Shown piece by piece: positions 24,064 to 32,313 of a stretch of 64,000 nt of DNA (position 1 is its first letter; every line of letters starts with the position of its first letter). A program made the position numbers and the translations under genes. The notes below the pieces were generated by a model. The model was not told the origin of the DNA. It ran no database searches and saw only the letters and a program-made list of their open reading frames with translations. The DNA is from Armatimonadota bacterium (GTDB taxonomy: Bacteria > Armatimonadota > Fimbriimonadia > Fimbriimonadales > Fimbriimonadaceae), in the NCBI GenBank assembly GCA_018268255.1, contig JAFDWX010000001.1:1-64000 (forward strand), written 5' to 3'.

Positions 24064-26765
24064 CGAGAAGACCTCGCTGCTGTTACCCGAATCTGACCGG
24101 AACTCTGCCGGGCGATGAACTCGAAATTGGCGCTTCGGGTTTTTGCCACCTTGATGCCGTTTGGCAAACGAACTGAATATCCCATCAGGCTTCCTTGAGT
24201 CACTTGAATTTCGAGGCGATACTTCGCGCCGGGCACTGCGTTGGCCATTTGAATGAGGAATGTCTCGGGGGCAAGCCCAGACCGAACGTCGCGATACAAG
24301 CGGCTGTTCCCTCCAAGAGAAAGTTCTAGTCCACCCATGCTGGGTGGCAATTCGCTATCGATCCCCGGCTGTATCTTGGAGTTTCCATCCAGGCGCCCGA
24401 CCATCATCGCTTGTGCCATGCCGTTTGGCCCATAGAGTCGTGCACGAAGTTCGTATCGCACCCCGGGGCCTGTCGAGCGGCCCGAGCTTTGATATTCCCG
24501 GGTTGGAAAGAGAATCAGGACTCCTTCGGGTACCAGTACCTTGACGAATACACCTTGACCAGGCTCGATAACCGAATTCCCAACCAAAGATCCGGTCTCG
24601 GCGAAACCTGTTGCTGGGTCAGAAGACCCTTTCAAGAAGGTGAACATGTCCGGCGCGATCAGTCCCGCGGCCGCCGCATCTTGATAGCTCCGTGCAAAGT
24701 CTGTAGCTCGCACTACCACCAATTGAGTGACATCGACCGCTTCGTTCAGGGGGTTGACGACAAGATTCCAACCTTGATTGCATGCCGCGGGCAAAGGCGT
24801 TTTTCCTGGAAGCAGTCCATCGTAAGTCACAGCTTGGTTTGCATTCGAGCGGATGAAAAACCCTTGCCCTAATCCAGCATTGCCGAAAGACGGATAGAAC
24901 TGGTAACGGCCAGCTGCGTGGTTCCACCGAGCTGCCAACACGTTGGACTGAACCACTTGTCGCACATCACTCGAATAGGGCTCTCCGACAAATCCTCGTA
25001 AATCCACGCCTCCCTGGAGGCCCCCCGGCCAGACGATGTCGCCCTCCCCCTCGATATGTAGATTGAGCGCAAGGGAGCCCGGCCCTTTGTTGACCCATCG
25101 AGTCGCGATCACGTCACCATTTCGGAGCACCATGACCTTGATTCGTCGCTGACTGCGACGGAAATTCTCGTCAGTGATGGTCGCGCCAAACGCCGAATGA
25201 GTAACTGGCAAAGTTTGCGTGACCAAACCAGAAGCCCAGGTGAGGGCAACCTGATAAGCAGCAGTGTCGCTCGGGCTGTTGCCGGTGATCACACCGTAGA
25301 CATCGTTCGGATTAGGGTTCGTTGCGGTCGCGATGGCACCGGCGGGCAAATAGCTTCGGCTGACGCGATCATTGACAGGAACGTCAACGGCGACTCGGTA
25401 AGCCTCGCCACCAAAACTCGTGGCTGGAAAGTTGGGCGCTACGGCACCATAGCCCGCGCCGATGGATACTTTGTCATCTTGGCCCGCTGTGAAAAACCTG
25501 GTGTAAGAGGGCGACCAGAAAACAGGATAGGATGTGCCGGTGAGCAGTGTTTCGTTGCCACTCGCATCGGTCCGAAAATAGTGGACCTGAATGCCGAAAA
25601 CTCCAAAATCAGTGCCTCCCAGATTGCTCGTGATGGGAAACGGCTGAACCTGGAGTTTCTCTCCCGGGATGAGAGTGCCATCCAAGATCCGCTGCCGATT
25701 CATCCATCGCCCAAAGGTCAGGCCCTCGACCGTCGAACCGGAGCCCCCAAGGGTATCGAGAGAAGCCTGCGCCAAGCTTGCGATCTGTGATGGGATAGGA
25801 TTGGCGTACCACCGGCTGAGAAATTCCGCCGCAAAGCCTGGATATTCGACCAAGACCTTCTGCATCGCCGAGCCCGCCATCTGATATCGCAGCAGATACA
25901 ACCCACCGGTCGAGCCTCCGATCGGAAGAGGCAAGTCTCGCAGATTGGGAGCAATGAAAGCGGGTCCAGCTAACGCAGATTGATTTTGCCACTCGTACGT
26001 GGGGCCAATGTCATAGGTGCTCTCAAGCTGCTGTTCGATCACGTCTTGATCCAACCCAGCTGGCAGTGCACCAGGCGTTCGGGAGACCTGCATCACAGCA
26101 GACCGAACAAGACCCTCTTGCCACCCATCGTTGGGAAGGTTCTTCGGACCGATGTAAGCCAAAAGCAAGCAGTGGACGAAGTTCACCGCGGCAGATTCGA
26201 GCTTGTATCCCGCGATGTCGGCATAGATCGGGAATCGGATTTCTTGGACGTTGTTAGCCCAATCGGCAACATATGCTCCACCGGCCACCGCATCACGCTC
26301 TCCGATATCAGCATCGAAATTCGACACCAGCACGTTTCCGCCTAGTGCAGGTTGCCCGAAAACCGCGTCGAGTCTCGGCTTGACCGTCGAGTAAATCGAC
26401 TGCAAAAATGCCTGGTAATCAGTGGGAAAGGCACGAATGCCGGTCCCCCAACTCAAAGAAATCGAGGTGTCTCTACCTCTTGAAGTTGGAGGCGGAACTT
26501 CTCGCCCACTCCGTTTCAGCACCACGGTGACCGGCATGGAGAGAATCGATGTGTCTCGCTTGGCCTGTCGCTCACGTCGCGTGAGTTCGGCCATGTTACG
26601 ACCAAAAACCCGTACCGCAGCATCGACTTGAGCATCGATCTGATCAAGACTGCGGGTGGACGCAACCTCGACCGGAATGACCGTTGCCCTCGCTGAAGAT
26701 GCAACGAAGGCAACGGTCAGAGCGGACCAGGCGTTAGCCCAGCGAAACTTGGGGGATTTGCTCAT
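24060..26765 (-). CDS. Large exported protein with degenerate metallopeptidase-like core
   Basis: A 901-residue protein starting at ATG 26765, which overlaps the preceding stop (TGATG). Residues 8-28 are a signal peptide ending SSARA. Residues about 120-270 resemble a gluzincin-type peptidase: AAVNFVHCLLLAYIG then GWQEGLVRSA. The expected HExxH reads His198-Cys199-x-x-Leu202, while the downstream glutamate (Glu217) remains, so catalysis is unlikely. The rest (about 300-900) is beta-rich, with a C-terminal domain about 790-900. No family name can be given with certainty. It sits between two lipoprotein genes with four-base or shorter overlaps, so the three products probably act together at the cell surface. 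Confidence 0.7.
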   Translation of the reverse strand: MSKSPKFRWANAWSALTVAFVASSARATVIPVEVASTRSLDQIDAQVDAAVRVFGRNMAELTRRERQAKRDTSILSMPVTVVLKRSGREVPPPTSRGRDTSISLSWGTGIRAFPTDYQAFLQSIYSTVKPRLDAVFGQPALGGNVLVSNFDADIGERDAVAGGAYVADWANNVQEIRFPIYADIAGYKLESAAVNFVHCLLLAYIGPKNLPNDGWQEGLVRSAVMQVSRTPGALPAGLDQDVIEQQLESTYDIGPTYEWQNQSALAGPAFIAPNLRDLPLPIGGSTGGLYLLRYQMAGSAMQKVLVEYPGFAAEFLSRWYANPIPSQIASLAQASLDTLGGSGSTVEGLTFGRWMNRQRILDGTLIPGEKLQVQPFPITSNLGGTDFGVFGIQVHYFRTDASGNETLLTGTSYPVFWSPSYTRFFTAGQDDKVSIGAGYGAVAPNFPATSFGGEAYRVAVDVPVNDRVSRSYLPAGAIATATNPNPNDVYGVITGNSPSDTAAYQVALTWASGLVTQTLPVTHSAFGATITDENFRRSQRRIKVMVLRNGDVIATRWVNKGPGSLALNLHIEGEGDIVWPGGLQGGVDLRGFVGEPYSSDVRQVVQSNVLAARWNHAAGRYQFYPSFGNAGLGQGFFIRSNANQAVTYDGLLPGKTPLPAACNQGWNLVVNPLNEAVDVTQLVVVRATDFARSYQDAAAAGLIAPDMFTFLKGSSDPATGFAETGSLVGNSVIEPGQGVFVKVLVPEGVLILFPTREYQSSGRSTGPGVRYELRARLYGPNGMAQAMMVGRLDGNSKIQPGIDSELPPSMGGLELSLGGNSRLYRDVRSGLAPETFLIQMANAVPGAKYRLEIQVTQGSLMGYSVRLPNGIKVAKTRSANFEFIARQSSGQIRVTAARSSR

Positions 26766-28078
26766 CAATCTTGATAAACAAACGAACCAATCTCGCTGAG
26801 GGTGCGGCTGATTTGATCGGATGTGGTCCCGATCACGATAAAGTAGTAGGTTCTGCCATTTTGCAGCGCGACATTTCCGTTGTACTGCAGTTCGACTCCG
26901 GTCACAGCCTGGGTATTGCTCCAAATTTTCTCGACTCCGTCGCCAGGATACCGGTCGAAGAGATACACGTAGTAGCCGTCAGCCGACGTAACGGAATTCC
27001 ATCGGAACGTGAGTGGATTCGTAAGGGTTTGCCGCAAAACGAGGTCGTTGAGCGGCGTCGCAGTAACTGGATCACTCTGGGGACCCTCAGTGTCATCGTA
27101 GTATGGGTAGTCCGGGGAGGTCGCAGCCACTTTGTAGCTATAGGCGATCCCTGGTGTCAAGCCCGTGTCGGAGTCGATGTAAACGCTTCCCAACGGCTCT
27201 CGGAAGAAATCGTAGCTTCGATAGTTGGTGCTGTTCGCGGCCCGATAAATGTCATATCCAAGGAGATCCACCGTTGGGATGGGATCCCACTCGATTTCCA
27301 TTTCAACTGGATTACCCAATGAACTTAGCCTGGTAGCAGGAAGCGATGCCCGTCGCGGACTGAGCATGCGCTTGATTGCTTCGAGTCCACTGATCATCTT
27401 CTGGTCTCTCGTCACAGGCGAGGTCCACGCGATGATGCCAACGTTTTTGGGCTGTGGAAGTGTTTCGACCAAGGTCGAACCCATCGTAAAGTCCAGCCTT
27501 ACCTTTTCGTTGGCGTGCAGGGTCACGAAATCCGTATCGGATCGATATCCCCCTGTGTTAGCCTGAACCGTGTAAGGGATTCCCGCCATGAGCCTGTCGA
27601 TCTTGAAATAGCCGTTCTTATCGGTCACCACCTTTGAGCTTCCGATGTAGCCATCACCAAACGCGAACACTTCGGCAAGCTCCAGCACGGCTCCTTGCCT
27701 ATCGAAAACGTAACCTTCGACCGATGCAGTCTGATCTTCGGGCACCATCACGATATTGATGTTTTGATCCTGTTCGCCTTCGTAGGTGCGAGCCAGATTC
27801 GATCCCACGTAATCCGTTCCACCTTCGCTGTACGTCGCGGTCACCAGTTGGTCCGAAGCCCGGACATTTTCGATGACGTAGGCTCCGTTTGTTCCCGATA
27901 CGGCGGAGTTGTCGCGCATTTTCACCGTCGCACCGCGAACAGGCAGCCCGTCAACGAACGTAACCCGGCCCGAAACGATCGCGGTGTTCTTGGTGGTGTC
28001 GCCGCCACATCCAGCAATGAGGAGCATCATTGTCAGGGCAGCTCCAAACCCGCTCCAGTTCTTTCGCAACGTAAACAT
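26765..28078 (-). CDS. Lipoprotein with carboxypeptidase-regulatory-like and fibronectin type III domains
   Basis: A 437-residue lipoprotein, first gene of the operon. Lipobox LIAGC (Cys24) follows the signal helix. Residues about 35-110 (VSGRVTFVDGLPVRGATVKM) and 120-200 (VEGYVFDRQGAVLELAEVFA) are carboxypeptidase-regulatory-like domains. Residues about 245-340 and 345-437 are fibronectin type III-like (DLLGYDIYRA, YSYKVAATSPDYPYYDD, then a second repeat). It is likely a surface scaffold or adhesion component on the periplasmic or outer face. The upstream gap of 76 bases is shared with a divergent gene and includes a CTCCC/GGGAG palindrome. Confidence 0.78.
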   Translation of the reverse strand: MFTLRKNWSGFGAALTMMLLIAGCGGDTTKNTAIVSGRVTFVDGLPVRGATVKMRDNSAVSGTNGAYVIENVRASDQLVTATYSEGGTDYVGSNLARTYEGEQDQNINIVMVPEDQTASVEGYVFDRQGAVLELAEVFAFGDGYIGSSKVVTDKNGYFKIDRLMAGIPYTVQANTGGYRSDTDFVTLHANEKVRLDFTMGSTLVETLPQPKNVGIIAWTSPVTRDQKMISGLEAIKRMLSPRRASLPATRLSSLGNPVEMEIEWDPIPTVDLLGYDIYRAANSTNYRSYDFFREPLGSVYIDSDTGLTPGIAYSYKVAATSPDYPYYDDTEGPQSDPVTATPLNDLVLRQTLTNPLTFRWNSVTSADGYYVYLFDRYPGDGVEKIWSNTQAVTGVELQYNGNVALQNGRTYYFIVIGTTSDQISRTLSEIGSFVYQD

Positions 28079-28154
28079 ATTCCCTGTCTCGTCAAACGAT
28101 TATTGCGCGACTGGATGTCATACCCTCTCCCCCGGGAGTAATCTGGAACTGGGC

Positions 28155-28874
28155 ATGGAATCCGAGGAAAAGAATGATAATTTGGTGGTCAAGACTCACC
28201 ATCAGGGCCACGAAGCGGAACTGACACCGGGAGATCAGGCGATGATCGAGCTGGATCCCGTGGGTGTGACCATTACACGGGGCCTGGTGAACCAGTTCCC
28301 TGGCCCAAAGGACCCTGATGCTGCCCATCTGCTGGAACAAATTTTCTTGGCCCATCGGGAGAGCGACGGCCCCACGATCTTGGAGCTTGCCGGGCGGTTC
28401 CGGGAGAGGTACGGCTGGCATCCCAGGGTTGAGTGGTTCCGAGTTTTGGCGATGAAAATCGTCAACCAACCCGACCTCATTGCCGCCCAGCGGGCCCTTC
28501 TCGAGTCATACGAGCGGGCCGCAGCGGGTTATCCGCCCACACCAAGCTCACCTCTGCAATTCGAAATCCCCAACGAGACGTGGGACTGGGCCATCGGTGC
28601 CAACTATTTGAACCTTATGGAGTGGCTATGGGATGCTGGCAAATATGCAGAAGCCATCCAGGCATTTGGACCTAGTTTGCAGGGCCTGACGCAAAACGAT
28701 GATAAGGGACGGTGGGTCGAGCGTTTACTCTATAAAGCTTCGAGCTACGCTCGAAACGGCCAGAAGGATGAGGCCAGAGCCACGTTCGAAGAAGCAAAAT
28801 CGATCGACAAAACAGAATTTTCTCGTCTTTGGGAGCTTATGTCCCCTAAAATGAGTGAGTTGGAGCAACTATGA
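28155..28874 (+). CDS. Cytoplasmic TPR-like helical protein, function unknown
   Basis: A 239-residue protein from ATG 28155; upstream in-frame codons are out of character and would overlap the divergent promoter region. No signal peptide or membrane helix. It is helix-rich throughout; residues about 165-235 (YLNLMEWLWDAGKYAEAIQAF, LLYKASSYARNGQKDEARATFEEAKSID) have the tetratricopeptide spacing of small and large residues. The N-terminal 60 residues are acidic. It overlaps the next small gene by ATGA and that gene is followed by a sigma factor gene, so a regulatory role is a fair guess, not shown. Confidence 0.7.
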   Translation: MESEEKNDNLVVKTHHQGHEAELTPGDQAMIELDPVGVTITRGLVNQFPGPKDPDAAHLLEQIFLAHRESDGPTILELAGRFRERYGWHPRVEWFRVLAMKIVNQPDLIAAQRALLESYERAAAGYPPTPSSPLQFEIPNETWDWAIGANYLNLMEWLWDAGKYAEAIQAFGPSLQGLTQNDDKGRWVERLLYKASSYARNGQKDEARATFEEAKSIDKTEFSRLWELMSPKMSELEQL

Positions 28875-29014
28875 AGCGCACAATGTTATTCCGAATCAGC
28901 TTTCTCTTGGCCGTCTTGGCCACTCTCCAGATCGTGGCTCCGGTAAGCAGCACCGCGAATGCTGCCGTGGCACCCGAAATCACCAAGAAGAACGACGCTG
29001 AATCTCCCGGCTAG
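28871..29014 (+). CDS. 47-residue exported peptide
   Basis: This small gene starts at an ATG that overlaps the previous stop (ATGA), with GGAG five bases upstream. The product is a basic start (MKRTMLFR), a hydrophobic helix (about 9-24, SFLLAVLATLQIVAPV), an SSTANAA-A type cleavage region near 32, and a polar tail VAPEITKKNDAESPG. So nearly the entire protein is a signal peptide plus about 15 residues. It ends 36 bases before the sigma-factor gene. No family recognised. It may be a secreted signalling peptide or a small membrane-associated partner of its neighbours. Confidence 0.7.
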   Translation: MKRTMLFRISFLLAVLATLQIVAPVSSTANAAVAPEITKKNDAESPG

Positions 29015-29050
29015 AACCAGACCGCACCTATTCGACCGAGGAGAAGGACC

Positions 29051-29725
29051 ATGGCTAACACCGAAGACACCTTTGAGGTAGATCGCATCATCCACCGGCT
29101 CAAAGCTGGGGATGAATCGGCGCTTGATCTTTTGCGCAAGCATCTGTACCGCAGAATGCTCAGATCAGCGCTCGATGTTACAGGACAAATGCCCCAAGCC
29201 GAAGATGCGGTCGCTGTGACACTTGCGAAAGTATGGCGAAAACGAGACCTTCTCCCGGAAACATGGACTGAAGCCTCGCGGTACGTCATTGCGATGGCTC
29301 ACACCGCTGCCATCGACATCATCCGAATTCGAGAAGAGCAGGCGACTAAAGTTCCATTGGACGAAGCTCGCAAATTGGTTGCCGAAGAAATCCCTGTTGA
29401 GGGCATCGACGAAGAGCTTGAAGAAGCACTGTGCAAGGTGGAATCTCTCCTGATTCCCCAGTTGAGTGCTCGGCACCTCAAAGTCCTCACTCCGGTTGCG
29501 GCGATGATCCAGCAGACCGAAGAGCAGAACATGCAGGATGTTTACCGACAGGTTGCAACCGAAAAGGGCATGAATGCGGGTTCGGTTCGAAACTCGTGGT
29601 GCGACGCTGGCAAAATCCTCCAGAATGTTCTCTGCAGTCTGGGATGGGGTGATTGCGGCGATTCCGATGTTCGGTTCGTCCTCGGGCGGATCGGCAGTCG
29701 CTTGGGATCGGCTTCCGCCCTTTAG
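29051..29725 (+). CDS. ECF-type RNA polymerase sigma factor
   Basis: A 224-residue protein with a clear region 2: IIHRLKAGDESALDLLRKHLY (about 13-33), then QAEDAVAVTLAKVWRKRDLLP (47-67) and ASRYVIAMAHTAAIDIIRIRE (about 74-94), matching the promoter-melting helices of extracytoplasmic-function sigma factors. Region 4 is poorly matched: residues 140-190 are helical with DVYRQVATEKGMNAGSVRNS, where a HTH would lie. The C-terminus is a short Gly/Ser tail. GAGGAGAAGG gives a strong ribosome-binding site. The gene follows the TPR-like gene and the 47-residue peptide, with no anti-sigma factor in sight. It converges on the barrel gene with a four-base overlap. Confidence 0.75.
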   Translation: MANTEDTFEVDRIIHRLKAGDESALDLLRKHLYRRMLRSALDVTGQMPQAEDAVAVTLAKVWRKRDLLPETWTEASRYVIAMAHTAAIDIIRIREEQATKVPLDEARKLVAEEIPVEGIDEELEEALCKVESLLIPQLSARHLKVLTPVAAMIQQTEEQNMQDVYRQVATEKGMNAGSVRNSWCDAGKILQNVLCSLGWGDCGDSDVRFVLGRIGSRLGSASAL

Positions 29726-32313
29726 CGGCCGAAGAAGTTGAACGCAAGTTCGAAATCTAGCCCGGAAGATCGATAGGCTCCGCTCTGGACGAACGGATCA
29801 CGATTCGAAGTTCGACGGTGTCGATAGCTCGCATTCAGCGCCAGAGATTCCCAAATTCGGTACTGGTACGTCACTCCCCAGTCAAAATTCTCTTGACCGA
29901 GATATCCCGTCGATCGCCCGGAGTTATAGTCCAGCAGCAAGCTATGCCTTGGCGCCATCTGGTAGCTGATGTTGCCCACGAACGTTGAGCTGTCTTGCCG
30001 GAACGTGCTGTTCCCCATGCTGTCGAACACGCTCCATCCCAGCGTGTAGCTCCATCGACCCCGTCCTCCGGAAAAGTCGAGCGACACCGATTGCACGCCT
30101 GACTTGAGCGGCGAATCACGATAGGTAGTGTTGCTCCGATCGTATTGAAGCGAAAGCTGGTGGTAGTTGTCAAAGCCGTAAGTCAACCCAAGCCCTGTCG
30201 AGTTGGTGCGCGAATTGCTTGTGACCGATCCGAAAGACTGCTGCTGGCGATATGTCCCGGTAATCGCTAACCGCTCGAAAGGCAGATAGCTCAGGCTGGT
30301 GGTCCAAAGCCGCAGGTTCGTTCCACCGGCGATTGTTGTGCCGCCCGTTCCACCGCTGAATCCGTTGCCGCCGTAGCCCAGACCATAGCCTCCGGTGTAC
30401 CGGTTGAGCGTTGCCAATGCTCCGGAGTCGCTAACGTCGTACCGGGTGCTGAACTTGAGCTGGTCGCTGGGCAGCACCGATGCTCCGATCTCGATATCCC
30501 GTCCCGTGCCAGTGGTTCCCTCAGCTGTGATTCGCTGCAAAGCGTAATTCGCGCTGACGCTGGCAAGAGTCCTTCGCTCTGCTTGAACATCCTTATCTTT
30601 CGACTTTGGGCGCCATGGAAGACTGTATACGGCTCCGATCTTGGACCCCAGAAGATTGAACTGGCTCACACCGGTCGTGCTTCCTCGGTATGCGCCATCT
30701 TGCTGGTTGACCCCAAGAGTCCAAGTGAGGTTTTGGCTATCGCGGCGGAACAGCGTCAGTTCGCTAGTGTTCAACTTGGTTTGGCCCGTCGCGGTGATGG
30801 TCCGTGTTCGGCGATGGTTGAGTTCAACACGATCGTTCGTATTGGCTCGGTAGGCGACTCCACCTGTCAGCGTGGTGAATCTTGACATCGTCCCCGTTGA
30901 AGTCAGCGATGACTTCTGGCTGATGCTCGAATTGGACCGCATGAGTTGAGCGGACCAGCGATCGGACGGCAGGTATTGGATGGTCTGATCGTTCACGACC
31001 TCGTTACGATTGAAGCCTCTCGTCTCCACCGAAACGTATCCGTTCGGGACTTTTCGCACATTGGCCGAAAGGAGGTAATCGCCAGCCTTGTAGGTCAGAC
31101 TTGCTCCACGAGCCAATCCGCTGGTAGGAGTCGGAGTTCGCATCAATCGCCCTGCTGCTTGGTAGAGCTTGAGTTCTCCGGCTCGACCTTCCTTGCCCAA
31201 TGGCAGGGAGTAATCGAGTCCGACGACCTCCCGATCACCATCGACCGTATTGGTAGGCTTGGGAGTGTAGACGACGTCGATCTCGTCGGTCGCCTGCATA
31301 AATCGGGTGAAGTAGAACACCGCTGCATTGTCGGGATCGAAGTAGTAGTCGATACCTTCCCGCTGGATAACACCGTTGACCCGAATGATCAGGTCCGCAC
31401 TGGGCAGCGGTTCAAATTGCAGAAAATAAGGGGTGGAGGGTGCGCCGAAGCCCTCGAATTTTTCCAGTCTGGTACTGACGCCACCGCGATTTCTGGAGAT
31501 TTGACGCATGAGCGTGACTCCCAGCTTTCCGACACGACCGATGTCATAGCTCATTCCGAAGCCCTGCACGCTTCCACGACTGTCGTTAAATCCGAGTGCC
31601 TCGAAGCTCACCAAAATGGTGCTGGTCACGGCTACCGTTCTCGAGAGAAAGGTGATCGATCCCGCCTCATAGTTGATGATGTAATCGGTGCCAAGCGTCA
31701 TCGGCACATCATCCACGCGAACAGACTCCGAGCCGTAGATGATTTGCGAAGTTTGCAGATAGTACGGTCCAGCCGAGTTATTGCCTTGAATAGCAATAGT
31801 CTTCGGGCTGCCTTTAACCTCCGAAAGCACCGATTTCGCCGCGAATCGTCCTTGCTTGTATCCCGCGGTGATGCCCCGAAGCGATTTGTTCATACTCGCA
31901 AATCGGTTGGTGTTCAACAGGGAGCCTTGGATATCTCCCGCGCTGATTGCGAAACCGTTCTTGTCGTAGTCAACGCTGAAATGCTGGCCCTGAGGGTCGT
32001 TGAGGCGAGTATCCAGGATCGTGCCTTGGAAATTAAGTACACCCAGGACTTTTCGACCCGTGATGTTGATTTGGCCGATATCAGTAAACCGCTTTTGCCC
32101 CTCGCCGTAGTAGTTAAGCGAATTGAAGGCGTCCCGGTCGCCCTGGACTTTTTGAAGGTGCATCCCCAAGCGGCGGTATCCCGAGATCTGGATTCGATCC
32201 ACCAAATTAGCCTTCCACCACTTGGCCCATTTGGGCACATTGCTGGGCGTCTGGGCACCCACTGATCCAGTTAGGAGCAGCAGCAGTACCCCTGCTAAGA
32301 GCGACCGATGCAC
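29722..32313 (-). CDS. Outer-membrane beta-barrel protein
   Basis: The 863-residue protein starts at GTG 32313, giving signal peptide MHRSLLAGVLLLLLTGSVGA-Q. An N-terminal periplasmic part (about 40-340) contains repeats of the form YYLQTSQIIYGSESVRVDD and TDYIINYEAGSITFL, a pattern shared with SprA-like and related surface proteins. From about 350 on, alternating hydrophobic strands with aromatic girdles (GLTYGFDNYHQLSLQYD, ALNASYRHRRTSN) continue to the last strand LDFELAFNFFGR, typical of a large beta-barrel. No TonB box or plug was seen. The start overlaps csaB by 19 bases, so the two are translationally linked. Confidence 0.8.
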   Translation of the reverse strand: MHRSLLAGVLLLLLTGSVGAQTPSNVPKWAKWWKANLVDRIQISGYRRLGMHLQKVQGDRDAFNSLNYYGEGQKRFTDIGQINITGRKVLGVLNFQGTILDTRLNDPQGQHFSVDYDKNGFAISAGDIQGSLLNTNRFASMNKSLRGITAGYKQGRFAAKSVLSEVKGSPKTIAIQGNNSAGPYYLQTSQIIYGSESVRVDDVPMTLGTDYIINYEAGSITFLSRTVAVTSTILVSFEALGFNDSRGSVQGFGMSYDIGRVGKLGVTLMRQISRNRGGVSTRLEKFEGFGAPSTPYFLQFEPLPSADLIIRVNGVIQREGIDYYFDPDNAAVFYFTRFMQATDEIDVVYTPKPTNTVDGDREVVGLDYSLPLGKEGRAGELKLYQAAGRLMRTPTPTSGLARGASLTYKAGDYLLSANVRKVPNGYVSVETRGFNRNEVVNDQTIQYLPSDRWSAQLMRSNSSISQKSSLTSTGTMSRFTTLTGGVAYRANTNDRVELNHRRTRTITATGQTKLNTSELTLFRRDSQNLTWTLGVNQQDGAYRGSTTGVSQFNLLGSKIGAVYSLPWRPKSKDKDVQAERRTLASVSANYALQRITAEGTTGTGRDIEIGASVLPSDQLKFSTRYDVSDSGALATLNRYTGGYGLGYGGNGFSGGTGGTTIAGGTNLRLWTTSLSYLPFERLAITGTYRQQQSFGSVTSNSRTNSTGLGLTYGFDNYHQLSLQYDRSNTTYRDSPLKSGVQSVSLDFSGGRGRWSYTLGWSVFDSMGNSTFRQDSSTFVGNISYQMAPRHSLLLDYNSGRSTGYLGQENFDWGVTYQYRIWESLALNASYRHRRTSNRDPFVQSGAYRSSGLDFELAFNFFGR

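Noticed and set aside
26766-26924. 53-residue extension of the large exported protein
   Set aside because: It would put non-hydrophobic residues before the signal peptide and overlap the lipoprotein gene in a different frame. ATG 26765 is coupled to the stop codon.
27909-28154. 82-residue extension of the TPR-like protein
   Set aside because: It runs through the start region of the divergent lipoprotein gene and has atypical composition.
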